Numbered from the stretch's first letter, positions 9,089-17,140 are shown. The stretch is 64,000 nucleotides of DNA from Nocardia sp. NBC_01730 (GCF_035920445.1 NZ_CP109162.1:5580001-5644000); one strand, 5' to 3'. A program made the numbers and translations. The notes: generated by a model from the sequence alone, not told the origin.

Positions 9089-9406
9089 ATGGTATTGCCA
9101 CTTGCCTACGGATACTTGCGCGACGATTTACTCGGTGATTGCGACTCGGATTCCAGTGAAGACCGACTGCGGAACACCGCCAGGTCGCTCGGATACGAGC
9201 TGGGTGCGGTGTTCCGTGAACCCGCACCACAGAACGCGATGCTGCCGCCGGCATTCGTCGATCTCGTCCAGGAATGCCGACGAGCTGCAGCGCACGTGGT
9301 GATAACCCTGCGTGGACACATGTCGGATATGGCCGTGTGCCGGATGGTGCTGCTGACAGTCCTCGACGTGCGAGCCGGCGCCACGGTACACGAAGTCGAG
9401 GTATGA
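9089..9406 (+). CDS. small resolvase-fold protein lacking the catalytic serine
   Basis: 105 residues. The opening LAYGYLRDD, the helix with RNTARSLGYELGAVF and the later AAAHVVITLRGHMSD follow the N-terminal fold of serine recombinases, but the catalytic Ser normally found in the Y-x-R-x-S motif is absent (YLRDD) and no DNA-binding domain follows. Related short proteins are common in Nocardia and Streptomyces and are probably not recombinases. The start is ATG-like GTG or TTG in a region without a strong ribosome site. It lies inside the segment bracketed by the duplicated methyltransferase ends, pointing at the intact copy. Confidence 0.5.
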   Translation: MVLPLAYGYLRDDLLGDCDSDSSEDRLRNTARSLGYELGAVFREPAPQNAMLPPAFVDLVQECRRAAAHVVITLRGHMSDMAVCRMVLLTVLDVRAGATVHEVEV

Positions 9407-9459
9407 ACAACGATGGGGCAGTCGACCTGTTCGCGGCAGCGAGCCGTCGTGCCTCCCGA

Positions 9460-10173
9460 TCACCACGCCGTCGTGGGGTCGGCGTGCTGACGGATCCACG
9501 CGTGCATCGCGATCCCGGCGGCCACACCCGCGTTGATGCTGCGAGTGGAACCGAACTGCGCGATCGACACCGTCATCGCCGCCGCTTCTTTGGCGTGCTC
9601 GGTGACACCTGGGCCTTCCTGACCGAACAGCAGCAGGCAGGCCCGCGGCAACGCAACCGTCTCCAGGGGGACCGAGCCGGGCACGTTGTCCACCGCCACC
9701 ACCGTCAGCCCCGCACGTTCCGCGAAGGCCAGCAGTTCGCCGACGTCGGTGTGGTGCTCGATGTGCTGATAGCGGTCCGTCACCATGGCGCCGCGGCGAT
9801 TCCACCGCCGCCTGCCCACGATGTGCACGGCCGCGGCGGCGAAGGCGTTCGCCGTGCGGACCACCGTGCCGATGTTCGCATCGTGCCCGAAGTTCTCGAT
9901 GGCGATGTGGAACGGGTGCCTACGACGATCGATGTCGGCGACGATCGCCTCGCGGGTCCAATACCGGTAGGCGTCGACCACATTGCGGCGGTCGCCGCCG
10001 GTCAGCAGCTCGGGGTCCAGACGCGGGTCCTCCGGCGGCGGCTCGGCGTGCTCGCTTTCCCACGGACCGACGCCGTGCGGATGCGCGCCCCATTCCGTCG
10101 GCCCGGCCAGGTCCTGCTCCGCCGCATCCGGCACTGGGTGATTCACCCTGACGATGCTAATTCCGGCCACCAC
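9460..10173 (-). CDS. TrmH/SpoU-family RNA 2'-O-methyltransferase
   Basis: 237 residues as drawn; a GTG nine codons further in (VNHPVPDAA) is an alternative start. The SPOUT knot is recognisable: motif 1 IENFGHDANIGTVVRTANAF near residue 95, motif 2 ACLLLFGQEGPGVT near 180, motif 3 ITRSINAGVAAGIAMHAW-like sequence at the C-terminus. These enzymes transfer a methyl group from S-adenosylmethionine to the 2'-OH of a ribose in tRNA or rRNA; the target nucleotide cannot be predicted. The C-terminal third exists as a second, decayed copy at 7684-7884. Downstream of it in the opposite sense lies the resolvase-like gene. Confidence 0.85.
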   Translation of the reverse strand: MVAGISIVRVNHPVPDAAEQDLAGPTEWGAHPHGVGPWESEHAEPPPEDPRLDPELLTGGDRRNVVDAYRYWTREAIVADIDRRRHPFHIAIENFGHDANIGTVVRTANAFAAAAVHIVGRRRWNRRGAMVTDRYQHIEHHTDVGELLAFAERAGLTVVAVDNVPGSVPLETVALPRACLLLFGQEGPGVTEHAKEAAAMTVSIAQFGSTRSINAGVAAGIAMHAWIRQHADPTTAW

Positions 10174-10190
10174 GCCGACGACGTCCCGGT

Positions 10191-10532
10191 TCAGTAGCTG
10201 GAGCTCGAGCTCCCTTCGAGGACACCCAGCACACCGAGTACCACGACCAGCCCGACGACCAGCAGGCTGAGGATGAGCAGCACCGACGCAATGATGCCGC
10301 AGATGTAGCCTGCGTTGACGTTCCCCCGGCCCCCGATGGCGCCGCCCGACGCGTCGATCTCGTTGAGCGCCCGCTTGCCCATCACCCAGGCGAATGGCCC
10401 CATCAGCTGACAGAGCGCGAGGCCCAGGATCCCGAGAATCAGAATCGTGGTGGCCTGTGGATGATCCGGGGGCGGTCCGTAGGCACCGTAGGCTTGATAG
10501 CCGTACGGCGGCGGCTGCGGGGGGTAGCTCAT
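10191..10532 (-). CDS. DUF4190 small membrane protein
   Basis: 113 residues. The N-terminal 28 residues are Pro/Tyr/Gly-rich (YPPQPPPYGYQAYGAYG). Two transmembrane helices follow, TTILILGILGLALCQLMGPFAWVMG and the stretch CGIIASVLLILSLLVVGLVV, joined by ALNEIDASGG; this is the DUF4190 pattern. The protein ends in a run of serines. Function is unknown. Its 5' flank contains a 13-bp perfect inverted repeat. Confidence 0.8.
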   Translation of the reverse strand: MSYPPQPPPYGYQAYGAYGPPPDHPQATTILILGILGLALCQLMGPFAWVMGKRALNEIDASGGAIGGRGNVNAGYICGIIASVLLILSLLVVGLVVVLGVLGVLEGSSSSSY

Positions 10533-10542
10533 CAGCAGGATG

Positions 10543-10577
10543 GTAGTTGGTGTGGCTGGCTACACCACACCAACTAC
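10543..10577. promoter_or_regulatory. 13-bp perfect inverted repeat upstream of the DUF4190 gene
   Basis: GTAGTTGGTGTGG at 10543-10555 is repeated in inverse orientation at 10565-10577 with nine bases between. It begins 11 bases upstream of the DUF4190 start codon and lies between that gene and the divergent Uma2 gene, so it could be an operator or an mRNA hairpin in the leader. No T-run follows, which argues against a terminator. Confidence 0.5.
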
Positions 10578-10685
10578 ACCCACCACCGCCGCGTGCTGGC
10601 GGTATTGCGACTCAGAGGGTGACAACGCGCCGTTGCGTCGGCGGCCTGTGCAAGACTTGGTATCCGTGCGGGGAGGGAGGAAGCG

Positions 10686-11264
10686 ATGACCGTCGAAGTG
10701 CACTGGCCTGATCATCTGCTGACCCTGGAGGACTGGATCGCGCTGCCAGAGGACAGCAGTCGTAGTTATGAGCTCGTCGAGGGGGTTCTGGTCGTGTCAC
10801 CGAGGCCGGTGTCGCAACATCAGCGCGCGATCTGGCGGCTTGCCGCGCAACTGGAACCGCAGCTGCCTCCGACCCACGGCGTACTCACCGAGTCGGAAGT
10901 GGTGATCGAGCCCGGCCCATACCCGACTATTCGGGTTCCCGACGTGCTCGCGGTGCCCACGGCGGGCATCGACGCCAACCTGCCTCGTTGGGACGCCGCT
11001 GATGTCCTGTTGGCCGTCGAAATCCTGTCCGTCGGCTCGAAGCGCACCGACCGTGTCACCAAGTTCTTCGAGTACGCCGAGGCCGGCATCGAGTATTACT
11101 GGCTGATCGACCTCGACGAGCCGGCCAGCCTGACTGCCCACCGTCTGATCGACGGCGAGTACGAGCTGGTCGCCGAGCAGTCCGGCCGGGCGACGCTGGA
11201 TCTCGCCGGGACTCCGATCACGATCGATATCACCGCGCTGACCAGCAATCGCCCAGGCCGGTAG
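10686..11264 (+). CDS. Uma2-family (DUF820) endonuclease-fold protein
   Basis: 192 residues from ATG with GGAGG close upstream. The PD-(D/E)xK-like fold is recognisable from SYELVEGVLVVSPRP (residues 28-42), the EVVIEPG and VRVPDVLAVP-like strands around residues 75-95, then VLLAVEILSVGSKRTDRVTKFFEYAEAGIEYYWLID, where the acid and lysine of the core lie. Uma2 proteins are abundant in cyanobacteria and actinobacteria and are presumed nucleases, but none has a clear role. No partner gene is apparent. A weakly hydrophobic DUF3592 protein follows. Confidence 0.8.
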   Translation: MTVEVHWPDHLLTLEDWIALPEDSSRSYELVEGVLVVSPRPVSQHQRAIWRLAAQLEPQLPPTHGVLTESEVVIEPGPYPTIRVPDVLAVPTAGIDANLPRWDAADVLLAVEILSVGSKRTDRVTKFFEYAEAGIEYYWLIDLDEPASLTAHRLIDGEYELVAEQSGRATLDLAGTPITIDITALTSNRPGR

Positions 11265-11326
11265 CGCCGCGGCGCGGGGTGGCGCGCGCCTATCCTGGAG
11301 GTCTGGCAGTCTGGGTGAAGGCTGGT

Positions 11327-11773
11327 ATGGATCACGGGCGGATACTGCGGACGGTGCTCGGCGTAACGGCCGTGTATCTGGTGTTGCTCGCGTTCTGGCT
11401 GGGCTGGGTGGTGCACCGGACGCCCCCGGGGACCGTGCCATACCAAATCGTGGCGTTGGTCGGGATGTTCGGCTCGTGTGTCGGGATCGGGATGATGCTG
11501 GCGGCGCGGCCGTCGAAGGAGGACCGGCAGCTGTGGCGGCACGGGCTGGAGGGCTGGGCGACCGTCGAGCGCGTGCATCCGCTGGAGCTGACCGACCATC
11601 ACACCGAACTCACCGAGCTCGATCTGGAGCTGACCGTACCTGGCTCCGAAAGTTACCGGGGGACAGTCGTTTTCGATGTAGCCCCGGCCGACAAACCCCG
11701 GCTGGTTGTCGGCGAGACCATCTCGATCCGCGTCGATCCCGTGAACCGGGACCGCATCATTCTGGTGCTGTGA
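11327..11773 (+). CDS. DUF3592-type membrane protein
   Basis: 148 residues from ATG 11327, which gives a short positive N-terminus before the first helix; an in-frame start at 11279 would add 16 residues. Two transmembrane helices (VLGVTAVYLVLLAFWLGWVV and the segment IVALVGMFGSCVGIGMMLAA) precede a soluble beta-rich domain (ATVERVHPLELTDHHTEL to ISIRVDPVNRDRIILVL) that resembles DUF3592. Function is unknown. Its last 17 bases overlap the end of the convergent YhhN gene. Confidence 0.6.
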   Translation: MDHGRILRTVLGVTAVYLVLLAFWLGWVVHRTPPGTVPYQIVALVGMFGSCVGIGMMLAARPSKEDRQLWRHGLEGWATVERVHPLELTDHHTELTELDLELTVPGSESYRGTVVFDVAPADKPRLVVGETISIRVDPVNRDRIILVL

Positions 11774-12476
11774 TCGTCTCCGGAACGGCGACCTTCACAT
11801 GCACCTTCGGATCGGCGAGCAGATACTGTGCGGCCGCGTAGGTCGCCAGGATGACGCCCTCGGTGACCCGGCGGGCCCGCTCGCCGCGCGTGAACAACCT
11901 CCGTATCACGATGAGCCCGTCGGAGACGGTGAACAGCAGCGCGCCCAGCCCTAGGCGGCTGCGCGGATCCGCACCGGCAACATTCACGCCCGCAACGTTT
12001 TTCGCCGCGGGTGCCAGTGTGCGGTCCGAGGCCAGCACTGCGGCGATCCCCAGGGTGGCGCCGTACGCCGTGAGCGGCACCGCCACCGACGGCGCCTTCG
12101 CCCGTAGCAACCCGGCGGCCCACACCCATGCGGCCACACGCGGCGCCACGACTCCGGCGGTGGGTCGGCCGCCCATCCGCCACCACAGCGTCGAGTAGCC
12201 AGCCTGCATCACCGCGAAACTCGACGCGCCCGCGATCAGCCGACGATCGTTGTCCGGGTCGATGAGCAGGATGTCACCGACCGCCGCCGCGCCGAGCGAC
12301 CCGATCAGCACGGTGCGATCGGCGGGCACCAATTCGGTCCCCTCGGTCGCGACATCGGCCGCGAGCAGGGGCATCAGCAGCGGTTTCGCGATCCACTGCG
12401 CCTGCTTCCTCCCGGTGACGGCACCGTAGACCGTGACCGCCGCCGCGGCGAGAAATCCGGCTCGGAACGGCCGCAT
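11757..12476 (-). CDS. YhhN-family membrane protein (lysoplasmalogenase family)
   Basis: 239 residues with about seven hydrophobic helices. Family markers are KPLLMPLLAADV, LGAAAVGDILLI with its acidic residue in the membrane, and LLFTVSDGLIVIRRL with a second conserved Asp. Animal and Legionella members hydrolyse the vinyl-ether bond of lysoplasmalogens; the bacterial substrate in actinomycetes is not established. It starts four bases after fabH, so the two are probably co-transcribed, suggesting a lipid-related job. Confidence 0.75.
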   Translation of the reverse strand: MRPFRAGFLAAAAVTVYGAVTGRKQAQWIAKPLLMPLLAADVATEGTELVPADRTVLIGSLGAAAVGDILLIDPDNDRRLIAGASSFAVMQAGYSTLWWRMGGRPTAGVVAPRVAAWVWAAGLLRAKAPSVAVPLTAYGATLGIAAVLASDRTLAPAAKNVAGVNVAGADPRSRLGLGALLFTVSDGLIVIRRLFTRGERARRVTEGVILATYAAAQYLLADPKVHVKVAVPETITAPE

Positions 12477-12479
12477 CGG

Positions 12480-13538
12480 CTAGAAACTCGACTCGACCGG
12501 GGCGGGCGGCAGCGTGACGACCTGACCCGCGTAGCTCAGGCCTGCACCGAAACCGAGCAGCAGCGCGGTCTGGCCGCCCTTGGCCTTGCCGGTCACCAGC
12601 ATCTCCTCGACCGCGAGCGGGATCGAGGCGGCCGAGGTGTTGCCGGAGTTCTCGATGTCGTTGGCCATCGGGATGTCTTCGGCGAGGCCGAGGTTCTTCT
12701 TCATCAGCTCGTTGATCCGGGCGTTGGCCTGGTGCGGGACGAACACCTCGATGTCCTCCTTGGCCACGCCGGACACCTCGAGCGCGGTGGACAGCGCCCG
12801 CGGCAGGGTGACCGCAGCCCAGCGGAACACCCGCGAGCCCTCCATGCGCAGCGACATCCGGCCGACCGGCTCGACCTCCGGGTCGAGACCCTGCATGGAC
12901 TGCGCCCGGTGCATGTATTCGAGGAAGTCGATGTCCTGTGTGATGGCGGCCGCGTTCTCGCCGTCGCTGCCCCACACCGTCGGGGAGATGCCGTTCTCCT
13001 CGCTCGGCCCGACCACTACGGCGCCCGCGCCGTCACCGAAGATCATCGCGGTGCCGCGGTCGGTGGGATCGAGTCCGACGGTCATCGTCTCGGCGCCGAT
13101 GAGCAGGACGTATTCGGCGGAACCTGACCGGATCATGTCGGCGGCCACGCCGAGACCGTATCCGAAACCGCCACACCCGGAGGTCAGGTCGAAGGCGGCG
13201 ATCCCGTTGATACCGATGTCGTAGGCGACCGATGGCGCGCCGTGCGGGGTGAGCTTGAGCCAAGTCGACGTGGCCAGGATCAACGCGCCGATCTTCGACC
13301 GGTCGATGCCGCTGTTGGCGATCGCGCGCTCACCCGCCGCCACCGCGATCGACCGCAGCGTCTCGTCACCGCTGATCCACCGGCGGTTACGGACACCGGT
13401 GCGCTCGTAGATCCACTCGTCGGTGGAGTCCAGCACTTCGCACACTTCTACATTGCTGACCAGGCGCCTGGGTCGATAAGCGCCGATCCCGAGCATCGCG
13501 ACGTTTTCGCGGCTCCTTTTGACTGCAATGCTCACCAC
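12480..13538 (-). CDS. fabH: beta-ketoacyl-ACP synthase III
   Basis: 352 residues from GTG 13538. FabH condenses an acyl-CoA primer with malonyl-ACP, starting fatty-acid synthesis or, in mycobacteria, linking FAS-I products to FAS-II. The catalytic triad is visible: Cys in DLTSGCGGFGYGL, His in EVFVPHQANARI and Asn in ENSGNTSAAS. The thiolase fold runs the full length and the size is normal (about 330 residues) with a slightly longer N-terminus. It is followed after four bases by the YhhN gene. Whether its primer is a short or a long acyl-CoA cannot be decided by eye. Confidence 0.9.
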   Translation of the reverse strand: MVSIAVKRSRENVAMLGIGAYRPRRLVSNVEVCEVLDSTDEWIYERTGVRNRRWISGDETLRSIAVAAGERAIANSGIDRSKIGALILATSTWLKLTPHGAPSVAYDIGINGIAAFDLTSGCGGFGYGLGVAADMIRSGSAEYVLLIGAETMTVGLDPTDRGTAMIFGDGAGAVVVGPSEENGISPTVWGSDGENAAAITQDIDFLEYMHRAQSMQGLDPEVEPVGRMSLRMEGSRVFRWAAVTLPRALSTALEVSGVAKEDIEVFVPHQANARINELMKKNLGLAEDIPMANDIENSGNTSAASIPLAVEEMLVTGKAKGGQTALLLGFGAGLSYAGQVVTLPPAPVESSF

Positions 13539-13591
13539 TGGTGACTCACACGACCCTCCACCTTTTCCAAAAAACTAGACCATCATCCAGG

Positions 13592-14143
13592 TTATCCCAG
13601 GGCAAGATCCTCGAGTCCGAGGATCGACCGGTACTCCAATCCCTCGGCCGCGATCACCTGGTCGGCGCCGGTTTCCCGATCGACAACGGTGGCGACGCCG
13701 ACGACGGTGGCGCCCGCGGCACGCAGCGCGCGCACCGCGGTCAGCGGCGAATTTCCGGTGGTGGTGGTGTCCTCGACGACCAAGACCCGCTTGCCGATGA
13801 TGTCGGGGCCCTCGATCTGGCGCTGCATGCCATGTGTCTTCGCCGCTTTACGCACCACGAAGGCGTCGATGGGGCGGCCGGGAGCGTGCATCACAGCCAG
13901 TGCGACCGGGTCGGCGCCCATGGTCAGGCCGCCGACGGCATCGAACTCCCAGTCCGCGACCAGCTCGCGCAGCAGCTTTCCGATCAGCGGGCCCGCGCTG
14001 TGATGCAGAGTGGCGCGGCGCAGGTCGACGTAGTAGTCGGCCTCCTTGCCCGAGGACAGGGTGACCCTGCCGTGTACCACGGCAAGCTCCCGCACCAGCG
14101 CGGCCAATCTGTCCCGATCATTGGTAATCACCTGGTTGATCAT
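13592..14143 (-). CDS. pyrE: orotate phosphoribosyltransferase
   Basis: 183 residues. It makes orotidine 5'-monophosphate from orotate and PRPP in pyrimidine synthesis. The PRPP-binding loop is RVLVVEDTTTTGNSPLTAVR (residues about 120-139), and the upstream KEADYYVDLRRATLH and VRKAAKTHGMQRQIEG segments match the catalytic flexible loop and substrate sites of the family. It begins three bases after the stop of the upstream short-chain dehydrogenase, so the two are translationally close. The order pyrE - TtfA - clpB is that of M. tuberculosis Rv0382c-Rv0384c. Confidence 0.95.
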   Translation of the reverse strand: MINQVITNDRDRLAALVRELAVVHGRVTLSSGKEADYYVDLRRATLHHSAGPLIGKLLRELVADWEFDAVGGLTMGADPVALAVMHAPGRPIDAFVVRKAAKTHGMQRQIEGPDIIGKRVLVVEDTTTTGNSPLTAVRALRAAGATVVGVATVVDRETGADQVIAAEGLEYRSILGLEDLALG

Positions 14144-14146
14144 GGT

Positions 14147-14956
14147 CTAAGTCCTTCCGCGTGCGGCGAACAGGCCGCGATTCAGTCGGGCCGCCAGGGT
14201 TCGCGGGATCATTCCGGCGACGGTGGTGAGCGCTTTGTACTGCATGCCGGGCACACTGAGCACCCGGCCCTTCTCCAGATCGGTCAGGGAGCCGGCGACC
14301 ACCTGGTCGACACTCAGCCACAACGCTTTCGGCAGCGACGACATCTCGATACCGGCTCGCTCATGAAACTCCGTGTGCACGAATCCCGGACACAGGGCCT
14401 GGACCCGCACTCCGGTACCGGCCAATCCGCCCGCCAACCCTTCCGTGAAGGATACGACGTACGCCTTGGACGCCGAATATGTCGAGCCGCGCCCGGGGAT
14501 CAGGCCCGCGACGCTGCCCACATTGACAATGCTGCCTTTGGCCGCGGTGATCATCGACGGCAGCGCGGCCCTGGTGAACTGCACCACCGACGCCACGTTG
14601 ACGTCCAGCTGCGCCTGCAACTGCTCGGCGGACAGCGTCCAGAACTCCCCCGAGTGCGCGAATCCCGCATTGTTGACCAGGAATTCGACGCCCTCACCCA
14701 GTCGCGCCGCGACCCGCTCACGGTCGGGCTCCCGCGCGAGATCCGCGACGAGCACCTGCGAGCGGGTAGCGAACCGCTGCTCGAGGTCGGTCGCGAGCGC
14801 TTCGAGGCGCGGCTCGTCCCTCGCGACCAGCACCAAGTCGTAGCCGAGCGAAGCGAGACGTGTCGCGTAACCCTGACCGATGCCCGAGGTGGGTCCGGTG
14901 ATCACGGCGACCGGACGGATGGCGCCGGGCAGCCGGGGATGCGCCTGCTCGGTCAT
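14147..14956 (-). CDS. short-chain dehydrogenase/reductase
   Basis: 269 residues from ATG 14956; the longer open frame upstream overlaps the TtfA gene and is non-homologous. Classical SDR motifs are present: the nucleotide-binding ITGPTSGIGQGYA (TGxxxGxG), NNAG at FLVNNAGFAH, and the catalytic Ser-Tyr-Lys in NVGSVAGLIPG and YSASKAY. The tail is basic (AARLNRGLFAARGRT), as in membrane-associated SDRs. The substrate is unknown. It is inserted between pyrE and ttfA relative to M. tuberculosis, and the gap to pyrE is three bases. Confidence 0.85.
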   Translation of the reverse strand: MTEQAHPRLPGAIRPVAVITGPTSGIGQGYATRLASLGYDLVLVARDEPRLEALATDLEQRFATRSQVLVADLAREPDRERVAARLGEGVEFLVNNAGFAHSGEFWTLSAEQLQAQLDVNVASVVQFTRAALPSMITAAKGSIVNVGSVAGLIPGRGSTYSASKAYVVSFTEGLAGGLAGTGVRVQALCPGFVHTEFHERAGIEMSSLPKALWLSVDQVVAGSLTDLEKGRVLSVPGMQYKALTTVAGMIPRTLAARLNRGLFAARGRT

Positions 14957-15011
14957 GACCGCTCGATCGGTCGGAAGCGTGCGGAAACGGCTACGGCAGG
15001 AGCCCAGCCGG

Positions 15012-16094
15012 TCACTTCGGCACAGGTCCCTGGTAGGGACGGAATCCGGGATGGAACGGTCCGCCGGGCGGCTCGGCCGGGCGCTCCGCGCGCGGTGGCT
15101 CGCGAGGCTCGGGCTCCTCGCCGGTCCAGTCGTCCACCGCCGGGCGTTCGTCGCGGTCCTCGCGCGGCGGCCAGCCGTCGGCTTCGCGCCAATTCTCGTC
15201 GGCGGCCCTGCGGTCGTCGCGGGCTCGCGCGTTCGGCACCACCGCGAGCGAGGGGCGACGCGGCGCGGCCTCGTCCGCGAGTGGCGCGCGGTCGTCGCGA
15301 TCGGCCGCATAGGAGTCCTGCGCAAACGGCTGCTCGTCGTATTCGTCGTTGCGTACCCGTGGCGGTTGCGGCCTGGCGGAACCGACCGAAGCGTCGTCCC
15401 CGTTGGCGTCGGGCTCGTCCTCCTGCTGCCGACCGCGCGGACGCGGACGGCCCGGGTCGTGTCCGCCGCCATCGAAACGCGGCTCGCTGACCGGAGGCAG
15501 AACATGCAGTAGGCCGGACAGACGGAGCACCGCGTCGATCGCGGTCTCCCAGTCCCGCGAGGAGGTACCGACCGACAGCATTCCCAACGTCCAGTTGCCC
15601 TCACTCCAGAGCATCTGCACGGTGTCGGGCAGCGCCTCGATGAAGGCGACCATCCGTTGATCGACCGCGTGCCTTGCGATCTCGGGATTGGTCGCGAAGA
15701 CCACCCGGTCGCCGATGGCGCCGAGCAGTTCCAGATCGTGATCTTTGGGCGGTGAGGCGGTCTTCAGCCGCATGTCGACGTCGATGTCCGAGCCGATCTG
15801 GCGGCGAACCGCGACCAGCGTCGCGGAATCCTCCAGGTCGAACAGCACGAACTTCTCGCCCTTGCGAATGCCGGAGACCACGTCGACCGCGGAGAGATAG
15901 CCCAGCTTTGCCAGCGCGCCACGCCGCCACGTGGATGCCAGTGCGGGCTCCACCGAGACGTAGGTATTGCCCTGGGACTTCGCCCAGACCTGCCGCGCGT
16001 GACCGGTCCGCTGCCGCTGGATCCGATCGAAATACAGCAACACGATCGCGCCCACGAGCGCGATCGCCGCCAACCCGAACCATATTGCCGTCAT
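15012..16094 (-). CDS. ttfA: TtfA-like trehalose monomycolate transport factor
   Basis: 360 residues: one N-terminal transmembrane helix (TAIWFGLAAIALVGAIVLLYF), a cytoplasmic alpha/beta domain to about residue 205 (GNTYVSVEPALASTWRRGALAKLGYLSA region onward), and a disordered Arg/Asp/Pro-rich tail of about 150 residues. The domain and the position between pyrE and clpB match Rv0383c, which in mycobacteria works with MmpL3 to move trehalose monomycolate across the inner membrane. The highly charged tail is longer than in the 284-residue mycobacterial protein. Assignment rests on topology and synteny; it would also support a mycolate-bearing envelope in this organism. Confidence 0.7.
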   Translation of the reverse strand: MTAIWFGLAAIALVGAIVLLYFDRIQRQRTGHARQVWAKSQGNTYVSVEPALASTWRRGALAKLGYLSAVDVVSGIRKGEKFVLFDLEDSATLVAVRRQIGSDIDVDMRLKTASPPKDHDLELLGAIGDRVVFATNPEIARHAVDQRMVAFIEALPDTVQMLWSEGNWTLGMLSVGTSSRDWETAIDAVLRLSGLLHVLPPVSEPRFDGGGHDPGRPRPRGRQQEDEPDANGDDASVGSARPQPPRVRNDEYDEQPFAQDSYAADRDDRAPLADEAAPRRPSLAVVPNARARDDRRAADENWREADGWPPREDRDERPAVDDWTGEEPEPREPPRAERPAEPPGGPFHPGFRPYQGPVPK

Positions 16095-16204
16095 CGCCGC
16101 CTAGCCTAATGGGCGCGGCCGGGCATGGTCCGCCATTGGCCCCGCGCCGGGCCGGGCGAAGGCGAGGCAGCCGCCTGATGGGCGCGGCCGGACGTAGTCC
16201 GTCA

Positions 16205-16996
16205 TCATCGTCCGCCTCCCGGCAGCGAGGTGCTGACGATGATCTTCGCCTGAATCGATCCGTCCGGGGCCTTGTCGCCCTGGATCAACACGATCTCACC
16301 GTTGGGCAGATCGGAGACCTTGGTGCCGGACAGCGAGATCACCTGGGTGTTCGCGTCGGTACGCACGGTGACCGTGTCGCCGAGCAGCGTGCTGACGGTC
16401 AGCGTGCCTCCGTTGTTGGCGGTGATGGTGCCCATGGTCGCTCCGAGGCCCTCGACGTCGCCGAGGCCGGGCACGCCCGGGATCCCGCTGGGCGGGGTCG
16501 GCCGAGCGGTACGGGTGCCGGGGGCCGACCTGCTCGTGGTGAGCACCGACGAGGCGCCCGCACTGTCCGTCGAGGACGAATCCCTGCCGCCGAGCAGAAC
16601 CCCGGCGACCACACCGACCGCGCCGATCAGCAACACGACGCCGATGACGAGCGCGATCCACAGTCCGGTGTTCCGCCGGGGCGGTTGTGGTTGCTCCGGC
16701 GACTGCCCGGAACCGGGCGGGATCGCGGAGCCCGCCATCCGGTCACCGTAGCTGCCCGGATAAGCGGCCCGCTGGGGGTCGTAGGGCGGGAACTCACGCG
16801 TGGCGTTCGGCGTCGGCGCCGCCCACGACCCGTACTGCTCGGTCGCGGGATATTCCGAGGGCGCTCCGGTGCCGTACGCATCGGTGTACTCCGTGGTGGG
16901 CAGCGGCTCGCCGTACCCGGGCTTACCCGGCGGACCCAGGTGCTCGGTCGGCGCATCCTCCGGCCGCTGTCCCCACGGATCGTTCGGGTTGGTCAT
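16205..16996 (-). CDS. membrane-anchored DUF5666 protein
   Basis: 263 residues. The first 110 are disordered and rich in Pro, Gly and Tyr, then one transmembrane helix (the run beginning GLWIALVIGVVLLIGAVG), a Ser/Thr-rich extracytoplasmic linker and a C-terminal DUF5666 domain (VEGLGATMGTITANNGGTLTVSTLLG ... LSGTKVSDLPNGEIVLIQG) of the OB-like type. The DUF5666 part should face outwards. Function is unknown. It lies between ttfA and clpB, with 110 bases to ttfA. Confidence 0.75.
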   Translation of the reverse strand: MTNPNDPWGQRPEDAPTEHLGPPGKPGYGEPLPTTEYTDAYGTGAPSEYPATEQYGSWAAPTPNATREFPPYDPQRAAYPGSYGDRMAGSAIPPGSGQSPEQPQPPRRNTGLWIALVIGVVLLIGAVGVVAGVLLGGRDSSSTDSAGASSVLTTSRSAPGTRTARPTPPSGIPGVPGLGDVEGLGATMGTITANNGGTLTVSTLLGDTVTVRTDANTQVISLSGTKVSDLPNGEIVLIQGDKAPDGSIQAKIIVSTSLPGGGR

Positions 16997-17024
16997 GGAG
17001 TCCAGGGTAGGCTGTGTTCAATTT

Positions 17025-17043
17025 GCCGCGCCTGCGGCGCGGC
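17025..17043. repeat. GC-rich hairpin beginning a repeat field
   Basis: GCCGCGCC and GGCGCGGC are perfect inverted arms around TGC. A hairpin of the same design (GCAGCGCC-TGC-GGCGCTGC) sits at 24272-24290. From base 17036 the following 21 bases are identical to 24316-24336, so this is part of a dispersed repeat. It lies just upstream of the DUF5666 start and downstream of nothing on the plus strand, so a terminator role is unlikely. Confidence 0.6.
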
Positions 17044-17044
17044 G

Positions 17045-17140
17045 TGTTCGCGGCCCCCCATGGCTCGTGTCAGAGCGACCGCCGCTGGCGACTTCGTCGC
17101 GGACGGGTCGGCCGCTCGGACACGAGCCGGGCCGCGAACA
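17045..17140. repeat. 96-bp imperfect palindrome in the 344-base gap before clpB
   Basis: The outer arms are TGTTCGCGGCCC (17045-17056) with its exact complement at 17129-17140, then GGCTCGTGTC (17062-17071) with its complement at 17119-17128; a five-base bulge separates them on the left. Pairing continues inwards with few mismatches to a central GCGAC-TTC-GTCGC stem (17088-17100). A degenerate half copy follows: TGTTCGCGGCCC again at 17242-17253 and the 19 bases at 17073-17091 again at 17270-17288. The interval 16997-17340 holds no gene that I can support; it looks like decayed palindromic mobile repeats (MITE or REP-like). Confidence 0.7.

Noticed and set aside
13541..15490. Long plus-strand open frame (649 codons) across pyrE, the short-chain dehydrogenase and ttfA
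   Set aside because: It is antisense to three recognisable genes; its translation is Arg/Gly/Asp-rich with no domain, as expected from high-GC codon bias.
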